A DNA stretch of 64,000 nt, from positions 1 to 64,000 of the forward strand of contig NZ_FONZ01000004.1 in NCBI RefSeq assembly GCF_900113055.1, given 5' to 3'. The number at the start of each line of letters is the position of its first letter. Position 1 is the first letter of the stretch. The stretch comes from Flavimobilis marinus (lineage in GTDB: Bacteria > Actinomycetota > Actinomycetes > Actinomycetales > Cellulomonadaceae). Shown piece by piece: positions 22,159 through 29,610 of this stretch. Below the pieces are notes generated by a model. The model saw only the letters and a list, made by a program, of their open reading frames with translations. It had not been told where the DNA came from and ran no database searches. The position numbers and the translations under genes were made by a program.

Positions 22159-22179
22159 CGCCCCGGAGCCCTCGGGCCC

Positions 22180-22253
22180 GCCCCCGTAGCCCAATCGGCA
22201 GAGGCAGTCGGCTTAAACCCGACCGAGTATGGGTTCGAGTCCCATCGGGGGCA
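22180..22253 (+). tRNA. tRNA with anticodon UAA (Leu by code), class-I fold
   Basis: A complete cloverleaf of 74 nt: 7-bp acceptor (GCCCCCG with CGGGGGC), T8-A9, D-arm with three pairs and the G18-G19 pair in its loop, anticodon stem GTCGG/CCGAC with loop CTTAAAC, 5-base variable region CGAGT, T-arm ATGGG/CCCAT with loop TTCGAGT, and discriminator A73. The anticodon at 34-36 is TAA (22214-22216), which reads the leucine codon UUA. Odd point: bacterial tRNA-Leu is normally class II with a long variable arm of 10 or more bases, but this one has only 5. A73 fits leucine but also several other amino acids. CC but not the full CCA follows in the DNA. What it is charged with is open; see findings. 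Confidence 0.9.
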
Positions 22254-22276
22254 CCGGCTGTGACGAAGGACGGGCG

Positions 22277-22543
22277 TCAGCGCGCCTGTGCTTCCTTCTC
22301 GCGCCACGCGCGCAGCACCACCCACACGCCCCAGACGACGACGGCGGCGCCGGCTGCGACGAGGATCCAGTTGGGGACCTGCGCCTCGCCGGAGGAGATG
22401 ACGGGCCACTGGTAGATGACGACCGCGGCGCCGAGCACGGCGCGGAACGTCCCGGTCCACCACCAGCGCTCGTGCACGCCGGGGCGGGCCGCCTCGGTGG
22501 GCTCGTCGGGCTCGGGCGCGGGCGTGGGGCGGTCGTCGCTCAT
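22277..22543 (-). CDS. Small two-helix membrane protein of unknown function
   Basis: An 88-residue protein: acidic/Pro-rich N-terminus (MSDDRPTPAPEPDEP), then two hydrophobic helices (about 34-51 and 59-79) and a short charged C-terminus. It has no family I recognise. The ATG at 22543 is preferred over the upstream in-frame start at 22582 because CAGGCT lies 6 bases before it on the same strand, giving a leaderless transcript. It ends 24 bases from the tRNA 3' end, and faces it convergently. The real-gene call rests on the promoter, hydrophobic pattern and codon use. Confidence 0.65.
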   Translation of the reverse strand: MSDDRPTPAPEPDEPTEAARPGVHERWWWTGTFRAVLGAAVVIYQWPVISSGEAQVPNWILVAAGAAVVVWGVWVVLRAWREKEAQAR

Positions 22544-22549
22544 CCGCAC

Positions 22550-22555
22550 AGCCTG
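22550..22555 (-). promoter_or_regulatory. Leaderless -10 element of the small membrane protein gene
   Basis: CAGGCT on the minus strand, 6 bases before ATG 22543. Confidence 0.4.
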
Positions 22556-22610
22556 CCACGCCCGTGTGCCCTGCTCGCCCACGGGAACAAACCGGCAGGT
22601 GGACGCGTCC

Positions 22611-22616
22611 TATAGT
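22611..22616 (+). promoter_or_regulatory. -10 element of the RND transporter gene
   Basis: TATAGT, an almost consensus hexamer 81 bases before the RND start codon; no clear -35. Confidence 0.5.
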
Positions 22617-22697
22617 CGGCACTGCTCTCCTCGGGGAGCGACGTCCAGGTCGGCAGCCCGCCGGTCCAGCCGCACTCGCCCTCGGGGGTCCGCACCG

Positions 22698-25600
22698 GTG
22701 TCTGTCCTCGCCAGGTTCTCGCTCGCCAACCGCGCGCTCATCGCCCTGATCACCGGGGCGATCGCCCTGCTGGGCGTCGTCAGCCTCGGTCAGCTCAAGC
22801 AGGAGCTCATCCCGTCGCTGCAGTTCCCCACCGCGATCGTCGTCGCGACCTACCCGGGAGCGGCTCCCGACGTCGTCGAGGACGCCGTGTCCGTGCCGCT
22901 CGAGGAGGCCGTGCGCGGCGTCGACGACGTCGAGTCCGTCTCGTCGCAGTCCTCGACGAACATGTCGCTCACCACCGTCCAGATGACGTATGGCACGGAC
23001 ATGGACGCGGCCAGCGCCCAGCTCCAGGCCGCCGTGAGCCGGATCTCGAGCCTGCTGCCCGAGGACGTCGACACCAACGTGTTCACCGGCTCGATCGACG
23101 ACCTGCCGGTCATCCAGCTCGCGGTCTCGGGCGAGGGTGACGAGGCCGACCTCGCCGCCGCGATCGAGCAGACCGTGCTGCCGCGGCTCGAGAAGATCGA
23201 CGGGATCCGCAGCTCCGCGGTCACCGGCGCCGCCGAGCAGCAGGTCCTGGTCCTGCCCGACCTGCAGGCGCTCGCCGCCCTCTCGCTGGCCCCCAGCGCC
23301 GTCGGCGACACGATCGAGGCCGCCGGCCTCGTCCTGCCCGCGGGCGAGGTCGACGACGCGGACCGCACCCTGTCCGTGACCGCAGGCAGCGCCCTGACGA
23401 GCGTCGCCGACATCGAAGGTCTGCCGATCGCCGCCGAGGGCGCCGACGGCGCGACCGTCGGGGACGTCGCCGAGGTCGTCTACGGGCCCGCGCCCCCGAC
23501 GTCGTACTCCCGCCTGGACGGAGAGCCGGCGCTCGCCATCTCCGTGACCAAGACCCCCGCGGGCAACACCGTCGAGGTGTCGTCCGCGGTGACCGACGCG
23601 ATCGCCGAGCTCGAGGAGGATCTCCCGGGTACCCGGATCGAGGTCGTGTTCGACCAGGCGCCGTTCATCACCGAGTCGATCGAGGGCCTGACCACCGAGG
23701 GCCTGCTCGGGCTCGTGTTCGCGATCGTCGTGATCCTGCTGTTCCTCGCGTCGCTGCGGTCCACGCTCGTCTCCGCGATCTCGATCCCGCTGTCGCTGCT
23801 CGTGACCTTCATCCTCATGAACGTCACCGGGTACACCCTCAACATCCTCACCCTCGGCGCGCTGACGATCTCGATCGGCCGCGTCGTGGACGACTCGATC
23901 GTCGTGATCGAGAACATCAAGCGCCACCTGTCCTACGGCGAGGCCAAGACCCACGCGATCCTCGGTGCCGTGCGCGAGGTCGGTGGCGCCATCACGTCGT
24001 CGACCATCGCGACGATCGCCGTGTTCGTGCCCATCGCCCTCGTGGGCGGGGCCGTGGGCGAGCTGTTCCGACCCTTCGCGGTCACCGTCGCGATCGCGAT
24101 GCTCGCGTCGTTGTTCGTGGCCCTGACGATCGTCCCGGTGCTCGCGTACTGGTTCATCAGAGAGCCGCTGCACGCCGGGGACGAGGACGCGCAGGCCGAG
24201 GCCCGTGCGGCCGCCGAGGCCAAGGAGCGCCGCGGCCTGTGGCAGCGCGCGTACGTCCCGTCGCTGCGCGCGGCCCTCGCCCACCCCGTGATCACGATCG
24301 CCGTGTCGGTCGGCATCTTCGCCGGCACGCTCGCGCTCGTGCCGCGTCTCGAGACGAACTTCCTCGGCGACGCCGGTCAGAACACCCTGACCGTCACCAC
24401 GAGCTTCGCGCCCGCGACGAGCCTGGAGACCCAGGACGCGGCGGCGACGCAGGTCGAGGAGGCGCTCGTCGACGTCGCCGAGATCGAGACGATGCAGACG
24501 ACGGTCGGTTCCTCGGGCGGCATCGAGGCCGCCTTCATGGGCGGGGGCAGCGGGCCCAGCGCCTCGTTCGCGCTCACCCTGGCGGAGGACGCCGACACCG
24601 CGGCGGTCGAGGCCGAGGTCCGCCAGGCCCTGGACGGGCTCGAGGGTGTCGGCGACGTCTCCGTCGCCGGGTCCGACGCCGCGTTCGGCAGCTCGACCGT
24701 GGACCTCGTCATCCAGTCCGCGGACATCGAGGTGCTCGAGGACGCGGCCGCCCAGGTGGCCGCCGCGGCCGCCGAGGTCGACGGCGCCGCCGAGGTCGCG
24801 AACAACCTCGCCCAGGGCCAGCCCGCCGTGCAGGTGAACGTCGACCAGGAGGCGGCGGCCGCCGCGGGCCTCACCGAGACGCAGGTCGTGGGCATCGTGT
24901 CCGGTTCCATGTACGAGTCGAACCTCGGCACCGTGGACCTCGGCGACGGGCGCGTGGACGTCCTGCTGCGCGGCAACCCGATCCCGCAGACGCTCGCCGA
25001 GCTGCGCGAGCTGAGCCTGCCGACCGCCGCCGGCCTCGTGCCCCTGACCGACCTCGCGTCGGTCGAGGAGGTCGAGCTGCCGACGTCGATCAGCCGGATC
25101 GACGGCGCGCGCAGCGCGACCGTCGCGGTCACGCCTGCCGGGCAGGACCTCGGCTCGCTGACGAGCGCGCTGACGGCGATGGTCGACGACCTCGACCTGC
25201 CCGCGGGCGCGTCCGTCGAGATCGGCGGCGTCGCCTCGGACCAGGAGGAGGCCTTCGCGGACCTCGGCCTGGCGCTGGTGGCCGCGATCGCGATCGTGTT
25301 CATCGTCATGGTGGCGACGTTCAACTCCCTCGTGCAGCCGCTGATCTTGCTCGTCTCGGTGCCGTTCGCGGCGACGGGCGCGCTGATCCTGCTGCTGGTG
25401 TCCGGCACGCCGCTGGGCGTCGCCTCGCTGATCGGCATGCTCATGCTCGTGGGCATCGTGGTGTCGAACGCGATCGTGCTGATCGACCTCATCAACCAGT
25501 ACCGGTCCCGCGGCCGGACGCTGCGCGAGGCGATCGACGAGGGCGCCCGCAAGCGCCTGCGGCCGATCGTCATGACGGCGCTCGCGACGATCTTCGCGCT

Positions 25601-25811
25601 CACCCCGATGGCGCTCGGCATCACCGGCGGTGGTGCGTTCATCTCCCAGCCCCTCGCGCTCGTCGTCATCGGCGGTCTGCTGACGTCGACCCTGCTCACG
25701 CTGCTCGTCGTCCCCGTGCTCTACCTGCTGATCGAACGGGGCAAGGAGAAGCGGGCGGACAAGCGGGAGGCGAAGCGCGAGGCCAAGCGTGCCGCGCTGA
25801 CCGGTGCATGA
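22698..25811 (+). CDS. RND efflux transporter (AcrB/MmpL-like permease)
   Basis: A 1037-residue inner-membrane RND permease with the typical duplicated plan: one helix near the N-terminus, a large extracytoplasmic domain (about 35-320), a six-helix block (about 335-490), the second helix, second extracytoplasmic domain and second helix block (about 860-1015). Conserved sequences include PTAIVVATYPGAAPDVVEDAVSVPLE and, in the first block, ISIGRVVDDSIVVIENI with the helix-4 Asp pair that carries the proton relay. It belongs to the HAE1/AcrB-type ACR_tran group rather than MmpL. The tail is a basic KEKRADKREAKREAKR stretch. GTG start with GGGGGT 8 bases upstream. No membrane-fusion partner is encoded nearby, so it may act alone or with a distant adaptor. 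Substrate unknown. Confidence 0.92.
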   Translation: MSVLARFSLANRALIALITGAIALLGVVSLGQLKQELIPSLQFPTAIVVATYPGAAPDVVEDAVSVPLEEAVRGVDDVESVSSQSSTNMSLTTVQMTYGTDMDAASAQLQAAVSRISSLLPEDVDTNVFTGSIDDLPVIQLAVSGEGDEADLAAAIEQTVLPRLEKIDGIRSSAVTGAAEQQVLVLPDLQALAALSLAPSAVGDTIEAAGLVLPAGEVDDADRTLSVTAGSALTSVADIEGLPIAAEGADGATVGDVAEVVYGPAPPTSYSRLDGEPALAISVTKTPAGNTVEVSSAVTDAIAELEEDLPGTRIEVVFDQAPFITESIEGLTTEGLLGLVFAIVVILLFLASLRSTLVSAISIPLSLLVTFILMNVTGYTLNILTLGALTISIGRVVDDSIVVIENIKRHLSYGEAKTHAILGAVREVGGAITSSTIATIAVFVPIALVGGAVGELFRPFAVTVAIAMLASLFVALTIVPVLAYWFIREPLHAGDEDAQAEARAAAEAKERRGLWQRAYVPSLRAALAHPVITIAVSVGIFAGTLALVPRLETNFLGDAGQNTLTVTTSFAPATSLETQDAAATQVEEALVDVAEIETMQTTVGSSGGIEAAFMGGGSGPSASFALTLAEDADTAAVEAEVRQALDGLEGVGDVSVAGSDAAFGSSTVDLVIQSADIEVLEDAAAQVAAAAAEVDGAAEVANNLAQGQPAVQVNVDQEAAAAAGLTETQVVGIVSGSMYESNLGTVDLGDGRVDVLLRGNPIPQTLAELRELSLPTAAGLVPLTDLASVEEVELPTSISRIDGARSATVAVTPAGQDLGSLTSALTAMVDDLDLPAGASVEIGGVASDQEEAFADLGLALVAAIAIVFIVMVATFNSLVQPLILLVSVPFAATGALILLLVSGTPLGVASLIGMLMLVGIVVSNAIVLIDLINQYRSRGRTLREAIDEGARKRLRPIVMTALATIFALTPMALGITGGGAFISQPLALVVIGGLLTSTLLTLLVVPVLYLLIERGKEKRADKREAKREAKRAALTGA

Positions 25812-25835
25812 CCACCGCGGGAACACCAGACCGCG

Positions 25836-25841
25836 TACGCT
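25836..25841 (+). promoter_or_regulatory. -10 element of the Bax inhibitor-1 family gene
   Basis: TACGCT in the 114-base gap before the gene, giving a leader of about 80 bases with AGGAGG (25915-25920). Confidence 0.4.
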
Positions 25842-25925
25842 CGTTCTCAGAGCAGGTGACCGCCTCGCGGTCACCGGCACGACCAACGGCCAGCGTCACC
25901 GCGACGCGATGACCAGGAGGAACCT

Positions 25926-26744
25926 GTGAGCAACCCCGTATTCAGCTCGAGCGGCGTCTTCACCGACTCGAGCAACCGTCGTGGCCGCGGCCCCGCCGCA
26001 CCGATGGACGCGCCCACGCTCGAGCAGATGTACCAGGCGCCGACGGCGACGACGCGCGACACCGGGCGCCTGACGTACGACGACGTCATCATGAAGACCG
26101 GTGGCCTGCTCGCCCTGCTCGCCGTCGTGGCCGCCGGGACCTGGATGGTCTCGGACACCATGCCAAACCTCTACATCGTCGGCGCGATCGTGGGCTTCGT
26201 GCTCGCGATGGTCAACATCTTCAAGAAGCAGCCGAGCCCGGCCCTGATCACCGCGTACGCGATCGCCGAGGGCGTGTTCGTCGGTGGCCTCAGCGCGCTG
26301 CTGGACGGGATCTACCCGGGCGTCGCCATGCAGGCGCTGCTCGCCACGGCCGTGACCTTCGCCGTCACGCTGTTCGCGTTCAAGTCCGGCAAGGTGCGCG
26401 TCACGCCCAAGGCCAACAAGATCTTCATGATCGCGATGCTCAGCTACCTCGCGTTCTCGCTCGTCAACGTCGGCCTGATGATCTTCGGTGGCACGGACTC
26501 GGCCTGGGGTCTGCGCACGGAGGCGACGATCTTCGGCATCCCGCTGGGCGTCGTCATCGGTGCGGTCGCCGTGCTGCTCGGTGCGTACTCGCTCGTCGTC
26601 GACTTCGACGGCATCGAGCGCGGCGTGCGCCAGGGCGCCCCGGCGAAGTTCGCCTGGACCGCGGCCTTCGGCCTGATCGTCACGATCGTCTGGCTGTACG
26701 TCGAGTTCCTGCGGATCTTCGCGATCCTGCAGGGTCGCGACTGA
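25926..26744 (+). CDS. Bax inhibitor-1 / YccA family membrane protein
   Basis: A 272-residue protein with a polar N-terminus containing NPVFSSSGVF and the MTYDDVI-like segment LTYDDVIMKTGGL, then seven hydrophobic helices. This is the actinobacterial branch of the Bax inhibitor-1 (TMBIM/YccA) superfamily, distant from E. coli YccA, and reported for other members as a pH-sensitive calcium leak; the role in actinobacteria is unknown. Acidic residues in the last helices (ACT..DFDGIE) may correspond to the di-aspartyl sensor, but I cannot align them with certainty. GTG start with AGGAGG 5 bases upstream. Its neighbours do not suggest a pathway. Confidence 0.88.
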   Translation: MSNPVFSSSGVFTDSSNRRGRGPAAPMDAPTLEQMYQAPTATTRDTGRLTYDDVIMKTGGLLALLAVVAAGTWMVSDTMPNLYIVGAIVGFVLAMVNIFKKQPSPALITAYAIAEGVFVGGLSALLDGIYPGVAMQALLATAVTFAVTLFAFKSGKVRVTPKANKIFMIAMLSYLAFSLVNVGLMIFGGTDSAWGLRTEATIFGIPLGVVIGAVAVLLGAYSLVVDFDGIERGVRQGAPAKFAWTAAFGLIVTIVWLYVEFLRIFAILQGRD

Positions 26745-26750
26745 CCGACC

Positions 26751-26756
26751 TACGCT
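26751..26756 (+). promoter_or_regulatory. -10 element of the FKBP gene
   Basis: TACGCT, 51 bases before the FKBP ATG; directly after the preceding stop codon. Confidence 0.4.
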
Positions 26757-26807
26757 GGTCTACGAGCCCACACCCGTGCGGCTCGCCCCCGAACCGAGAG
26801 GCAGCAC

Positions 26808-27212
26808 ATGACTGCGCACCTTCCTGAGGCCACCGGTGGCTTCGGCGACAAGCCCGTCCTGACGTTCCCCGACGCCGCGGCTCCCGCGGAGCTCGAGGAG
26901 AAGGTCCTCGTGCAGGGCTCGGGCGACACGGTCGAGGCCGGCAACACGATCGTCGTGAACTACCTCGGCCAGCTCTGGGGTGGCGGGATCTTCGACAACT
27001 CCTACGACCGCGGGGCCCCGATCGACTTCCCGATCGGCGTCGGCGCCGTGATCGGCGGCTGGGACCAGGGCCTGGTCGGCAAGCAGGTCGGCTCGCGCGT
27101 CCTGCTGTCGATCCCCCCGCACCACGGCTACGGCTCGCGGGGCGTCCCGCAGGCGGGCATCGGCGGGGACGACACCCTGGTGTTCGTCGTCGACATCCTC
27201 GACGCCAAGTAG
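26808..27212 (+). CDS. FKBP-type peptidyl-prolyl cis-trans isomerase
   Basis: A 134-residue cytoplasmic FKBP domain without signal peptide. Typical features are VLVQGSGDTVEAGNTIVVNYLGQLWGGGIFDNSY, the IDFPIGVGAVIGGWDQGL strand-helix with the active-site Trp, and the flap IPPHHGYGS ending in LVFVVDILD. It catalyses prolyl bond isomerisation during folding; actinobacterial paralogs often accompany the proteasome or glyoxylate genes, but none is here. The N-terminal 25 residues (ATGGFGDKPVLTFPDAAAP) are the conserved extension found in actinobacterial single-domain FKBPs. Strong terminator directly after it. GAGAGG 6 bases before ATG. Confidence 0.93.
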   Translation: MTAHLPEATGGFGDKPVLTFPDAAAPAELEEKVLVQGSGDTVEAGNTIVVNYLGQLWGGGIFDNSYDRGAPIDFPIGVGAVIGGWDQGLVGKQVGSRVLLSIPPHHGYGSRGVPQAGIGGDDTLVFVVDILDAK

Positions 27213-27229
27213 CACGCAGCTTTCTCGAC

Positions 27230-27260
27230 AGGCCGGGTTCCGCACTGCGGGGCCCGGCCT
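27230..27260 (+). terminator. Strong hairpin terminator after the FKBP gene
   Basis: 14-bp stem containing two G-T wobbles (27230-27243 with 27247-27260), ACT loop, followed by TCGCTGTT. Confidence 0.75.
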
Positions 27261-27297
27261 TCGCTGTTCCCGGAGCGGTGCCCGCCGAGCGGTGCCC

Positions 27298-27303
27298 TAG
27301 GCT
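27298..27303 (+). promoter_or_regulatory. Leaderless -10 element of the luciferase-like oxidoreductase gene
   Basis: TAGGCT, 6 bases before ATG 27310. Confidence 0.55.
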
Positions 27304-27309
27304 CGGGCC

Positions 27310-28197
27310 ATGCGATTCGGCCTGGTGATCCTCCCGCAGCAGCGTTGGTCCGAGGCGGAGCCGATGTGGCGCCGCGCGGAGGCTCTCGACTTCGACCACG
27401 CCTGGACGTACGACCACCTGGCGTGGCGCACGCTCGTCGACGAGCCGTGGTTCGCGACCGTGCCGACCCTCGCCGCCGCAGCGCTCGTGACGTCGCGCAT
27501 CCGCCTCGGGACCTTCGTGGCGTCCCCGAACTACCGCCACCCGGTGCCGTTCGCCAAGGAGGTCATGTCTCTCGACGACCTCAGTGCGGGGCGGTTCGTG
27601 CTCGGCTTCGGAGCCGGGGGCATCGGCGTGGACGCGACCGTGCTCGGCGAGCCCCTGCTGACCCCGGGGGAGCGGGTGCGGCGCCTCGACGAGTTCGTGG
27701 GCCTGCTCGACACCCTGCTCACGCAACCCGTCACCGATCACCAGGGCGAGCGCTACGCGGCCGTCGGGGCGCGCATGTACCCCGGGCCCTTCGGGACGAG
27801 CCGCCCGCCGTTCGTGCTCGCCGCCAACGGGCCGCGCGCGCTCGACGTCGCGGTCGCCCGCGGGGAGGGCTGGGTCACCACCGGGATGGAGGACATGCCG
27901 GACGTCGCCTCGTGGTGGCGCGGGGTGGCTGAGCTCGGCGAGCGCCTGGACGCGGCGCTCGAGCGTGCCGGGCGGACGGACGCCGTTGCGGACCACGAGC
28001 TGTTCCCGCGCTACCTGTCGCTCGACTCGAAGGAGTTTGCGCTCGACAACGTCGCGCGGTTCGAGGACATGGTGGGACGGGCCGCGGAGCTCGGCTTCAC
28101 GGACGTGATCGTGCACCACCCGCGCCCCGACGGCATCTACGCAGGCGACCCGGCGATCCTCGACGACGTCGCCGCGCTCCTCCCGCGCCTGCGCTGA
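27310..28197 (+). CDS. LLM-class (luciferase-like) flavin/F420-dependent oxidoreductase
   Basis: A 295-residue TIM-barrel oxidoreductase of the bacterial luciferase-like superfamily. It starts directly at the first barrel strand MRFGLVILPQQRW, and shows the family features WTYDHLAWRTL, TLAAAALVTSRIRLGTFVASPNYRHPVPFAKEVMSLDDLSAGRFVLGFGAGG. Many actinobacterial members use coenzyme F420, others FMN; the sequence alone does not decide. Substrate unknown. Monocistronic, leaderless-type promoter. Downstream, before the convergent methyltransferase gene, lies a long palindromic repeat. Confidence 0.88.
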   Translation: MRFGLVILPQQRWSEAEPMWRRAEALDFDHAWTYDHLAWRTLVDEPWFATVPTLAAAALVTSRIRLGTFVASPNYRHPVPFAKEVMSLDDLSAGRFVLGFGAGGIGVDATVLGEPLLTPGERVRRLDEFVGLLDTLLTQPVTDHQGERYAAVGARMYPGPFGTSRPPFVLAANGPRALDVAVARGEGWVTTGMEDMPDVASWWRGVAELGERLDAALERAGRTDAVADHELFPRYLSLDSKEFALDNVARFEDMVGRAAELGFTDVIVHHPRPDGIYAGDPAILDDVAALLPRLR

Positions 28198-28259
28198 GAC
28201 CTGCTGCTGGACCGCGCCTCAGCCCGGGGCTTTGGCTTCCGGCATCCCCACCCCTCCGC

Positions 28260-28329
28260 CGAGTCCGATAGTTCGGTCCCGGGTGCGATAGGAGGCCCCG
28301 TCGGCCCCGGGACCGAACTATCGGACTCG
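28260..28329. repeat. Long palindromic intergenic repeat, copy 1
   Basis: Two 24-base arms (28260-28283 and 28306-28329) are exact reverse complements; each outer end reads CGAGTCCGATAGTT and the arms flank a 22-base spacer. It lies in the gap between two convergent genes. A diverged relative with the same ends is at 56484-56553, so this is a repeat family rather than only a terminator. It could also stop transcription from both sides. Confidence 0.85.
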
Positions 28330-28381
28330 CGCGGTGCGTCCCGACTCTCCCGGGGCGTCTGCGGGGCGGGTGCGGGGCAGC

Positions 28382-29518
28382 TCAGCCGCGGGCGACCGAG
28401 CGGGCGACGGTGAACTTGGGGTTCTGCGCGGCCATCTGGGTGGGTCCGACGACGCGGTTCAGCTCTCCCTTGTAGCGCAGGTGGGAGTTGTACACCGACC
28501 ACAGCTCGCCGCCGGGCCGCAGCATCCGGGCGGCCGCGGCGAACATGCCCGACGCCGCCCCGGTGTGCACGGCGGCGCCGACGTGGAACGGCGGGTTGCA
28601 CAGCACGACGTCGACCGAGCCGTCCGGGATCTCACCGCCGACGTCGTCGCGGAGCACCACCACGCGGTCGGCCACGCCGTTCTCGGCCGCCGTCGCCGCC
28701 GCCGACGCGACGGCCGCCGCCGACTGGTCCGTCGCGATCACACGGGCGTGCGGGAGCTCGCGCGCGAGCCAGGTGGCGAGCACCCCGGTGCCGCAGCCGA
28801 GGTCGACGGCCTGCACGACGTCGTCGGGCAGCGGCGTGCGGGTGAGGGCCTCGAGCAGGAAGCGCGTCCCGATGTCGACGCGCGTGCTCGCGAACGCGGC
28901 GCCGTGCGCGAGCACGGTGAGGCCGACGTCGTCGTGGCGCTCGGAGCGCGGGTACGTCGTCGCGGTCTCCGGCTCCGGGCGGATGCCGCGGGCGACGAGG
29001 ACGCGGGCCTTGCCGCGAGCGAGCGTCGCGTGGACGTCCGTGAGGTGCCGGGCGAGCACGTCGTTCATCGCCCGGGTCATGTGCTTGAGCCGGCCGCCCG
29101 CGTACACGACGACGTCGGGGTCTGCGTGCGCGGCGATGAGCTGCGCGAGCTCGTCGAGCGCGTCCAGGCCGCGGGGCAGGCGCAGCAGCACCACGCGGGC
29201 GCCGGTCAGGACCGCGGGGTCGAGGGCGGGGAAGGAGCGGAAGGTGCCCTCGAGCCCGACCTCGACGGCGTTGAGCGCGAGGGCGCGCTCGCCGGTGATC
29301 AGGTCGGTGTGTGCGCGGACGTCCCGCGCGCCGTGCAGGCCGACCGCGCCGAGGGTGAGCGCGCCGTACGCGTCGTCCAGGGTGACGACCGTGCCCGGGG
29401 GCGCCGCGGCGACGTCGGCGGCCGCCTCGTCCAGCAGCAGCCGGTCGGCCGCGTCCACCGCGACGAGCTCGGGTGCCTCCACGTCGGGGCGGCGGCGGAG
29501 AGCGTCGAGGAGGGTCAT
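28382..29518 (-). CDS. Class I SAM methyltransferase (RsmC/RlmG type)
   Basis: A 378-residue protein with the two-domain plan of rRNA guanine-N2 methyltransferases: an N-terminal degenerate methyltransferase-like domain (about 1-180) and a catalytic C-terminal Rossmann domain. The SAM loop is VVQAVDLGCGTGVLATWLA (about 237-255) and the catalytic motif is LCNPPFHVG (NPPF), diagnostic for N-methylation of a base in rRNA. RsmC modifies G1207 of 16S and RlmG G1835 of 23S rRNA; I cannot choose between them. The ATG is preceded by CAGACT at 6 bases on the same strand, a leaderless arrangement. Divergent from the cystathionine beta-synthase gene. Confidence 0.88.
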   Translation of the reverse strand: MTLLDALRRRPDVEAPELVAVDAADRLLLDEAAADVAAAPPGTVVTLDDAYGALTLGAVGLHGARDVRAHTDLITGERALALNAVEVGLEGTFRSFPALDPAVLTGARVVLLRLPRGLDALDELAQLIAAHADPDVVVYAGGRLKHMTRAMNDVLARHLTDVHATLARGKARVLVARGIRPEPETATTYPRSERHDDVGLTVLAHGAAFASTRVDIGTRFLLEALTRTPLPDDVVQAVDLGCGTGVLATWLARELPHARVIATDQSAAAVASAAATAAENGVADRVVVLRDDVGGEIPDGSVDVVLCNPPFHVGAAVHTGAASGMFAAAARMLRPGGELWSVYNSHLRYKGELNRVVGPTQMAAQNPKFTVARSVARG

Positions 29519-29524
29519 GGGCCC

Positions 29525-29530
29525 AGTCTG
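29525..29530 (-). promoter_or_regulatory. Leaderless -10 element of the methyltransferase gene
   Basis: CAGACT on the minus strand, 6 bases before ATG 29518. Confidence 0.4.
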
Positions 29531-29598
29531 CCTGACGGCGTCGCCCCGCCCTGCCCTGTCTCCCCGCCCCGTCGCCCTGCCCTGTCGGCCCGGCCGGA

Positions 29599-29604
29599 TA
29601 CCGT
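29599..29604 (+). promoter_or_regulatory. Leaderless -10 element of the cystathionine beta-synthase gene
   Basis: TACCGT, 6 bases before ATG 29611. Confidence 0.5.
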
Positions 29605-29610
29605 GGGGGC

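Noticed and set aside
22180-22300. tRNA 3' end as an attachment site of an integrated element
   Set aside because: No integrase, no repeated tRNA 3' segment, and ordinary chromosomal genes on both sides.
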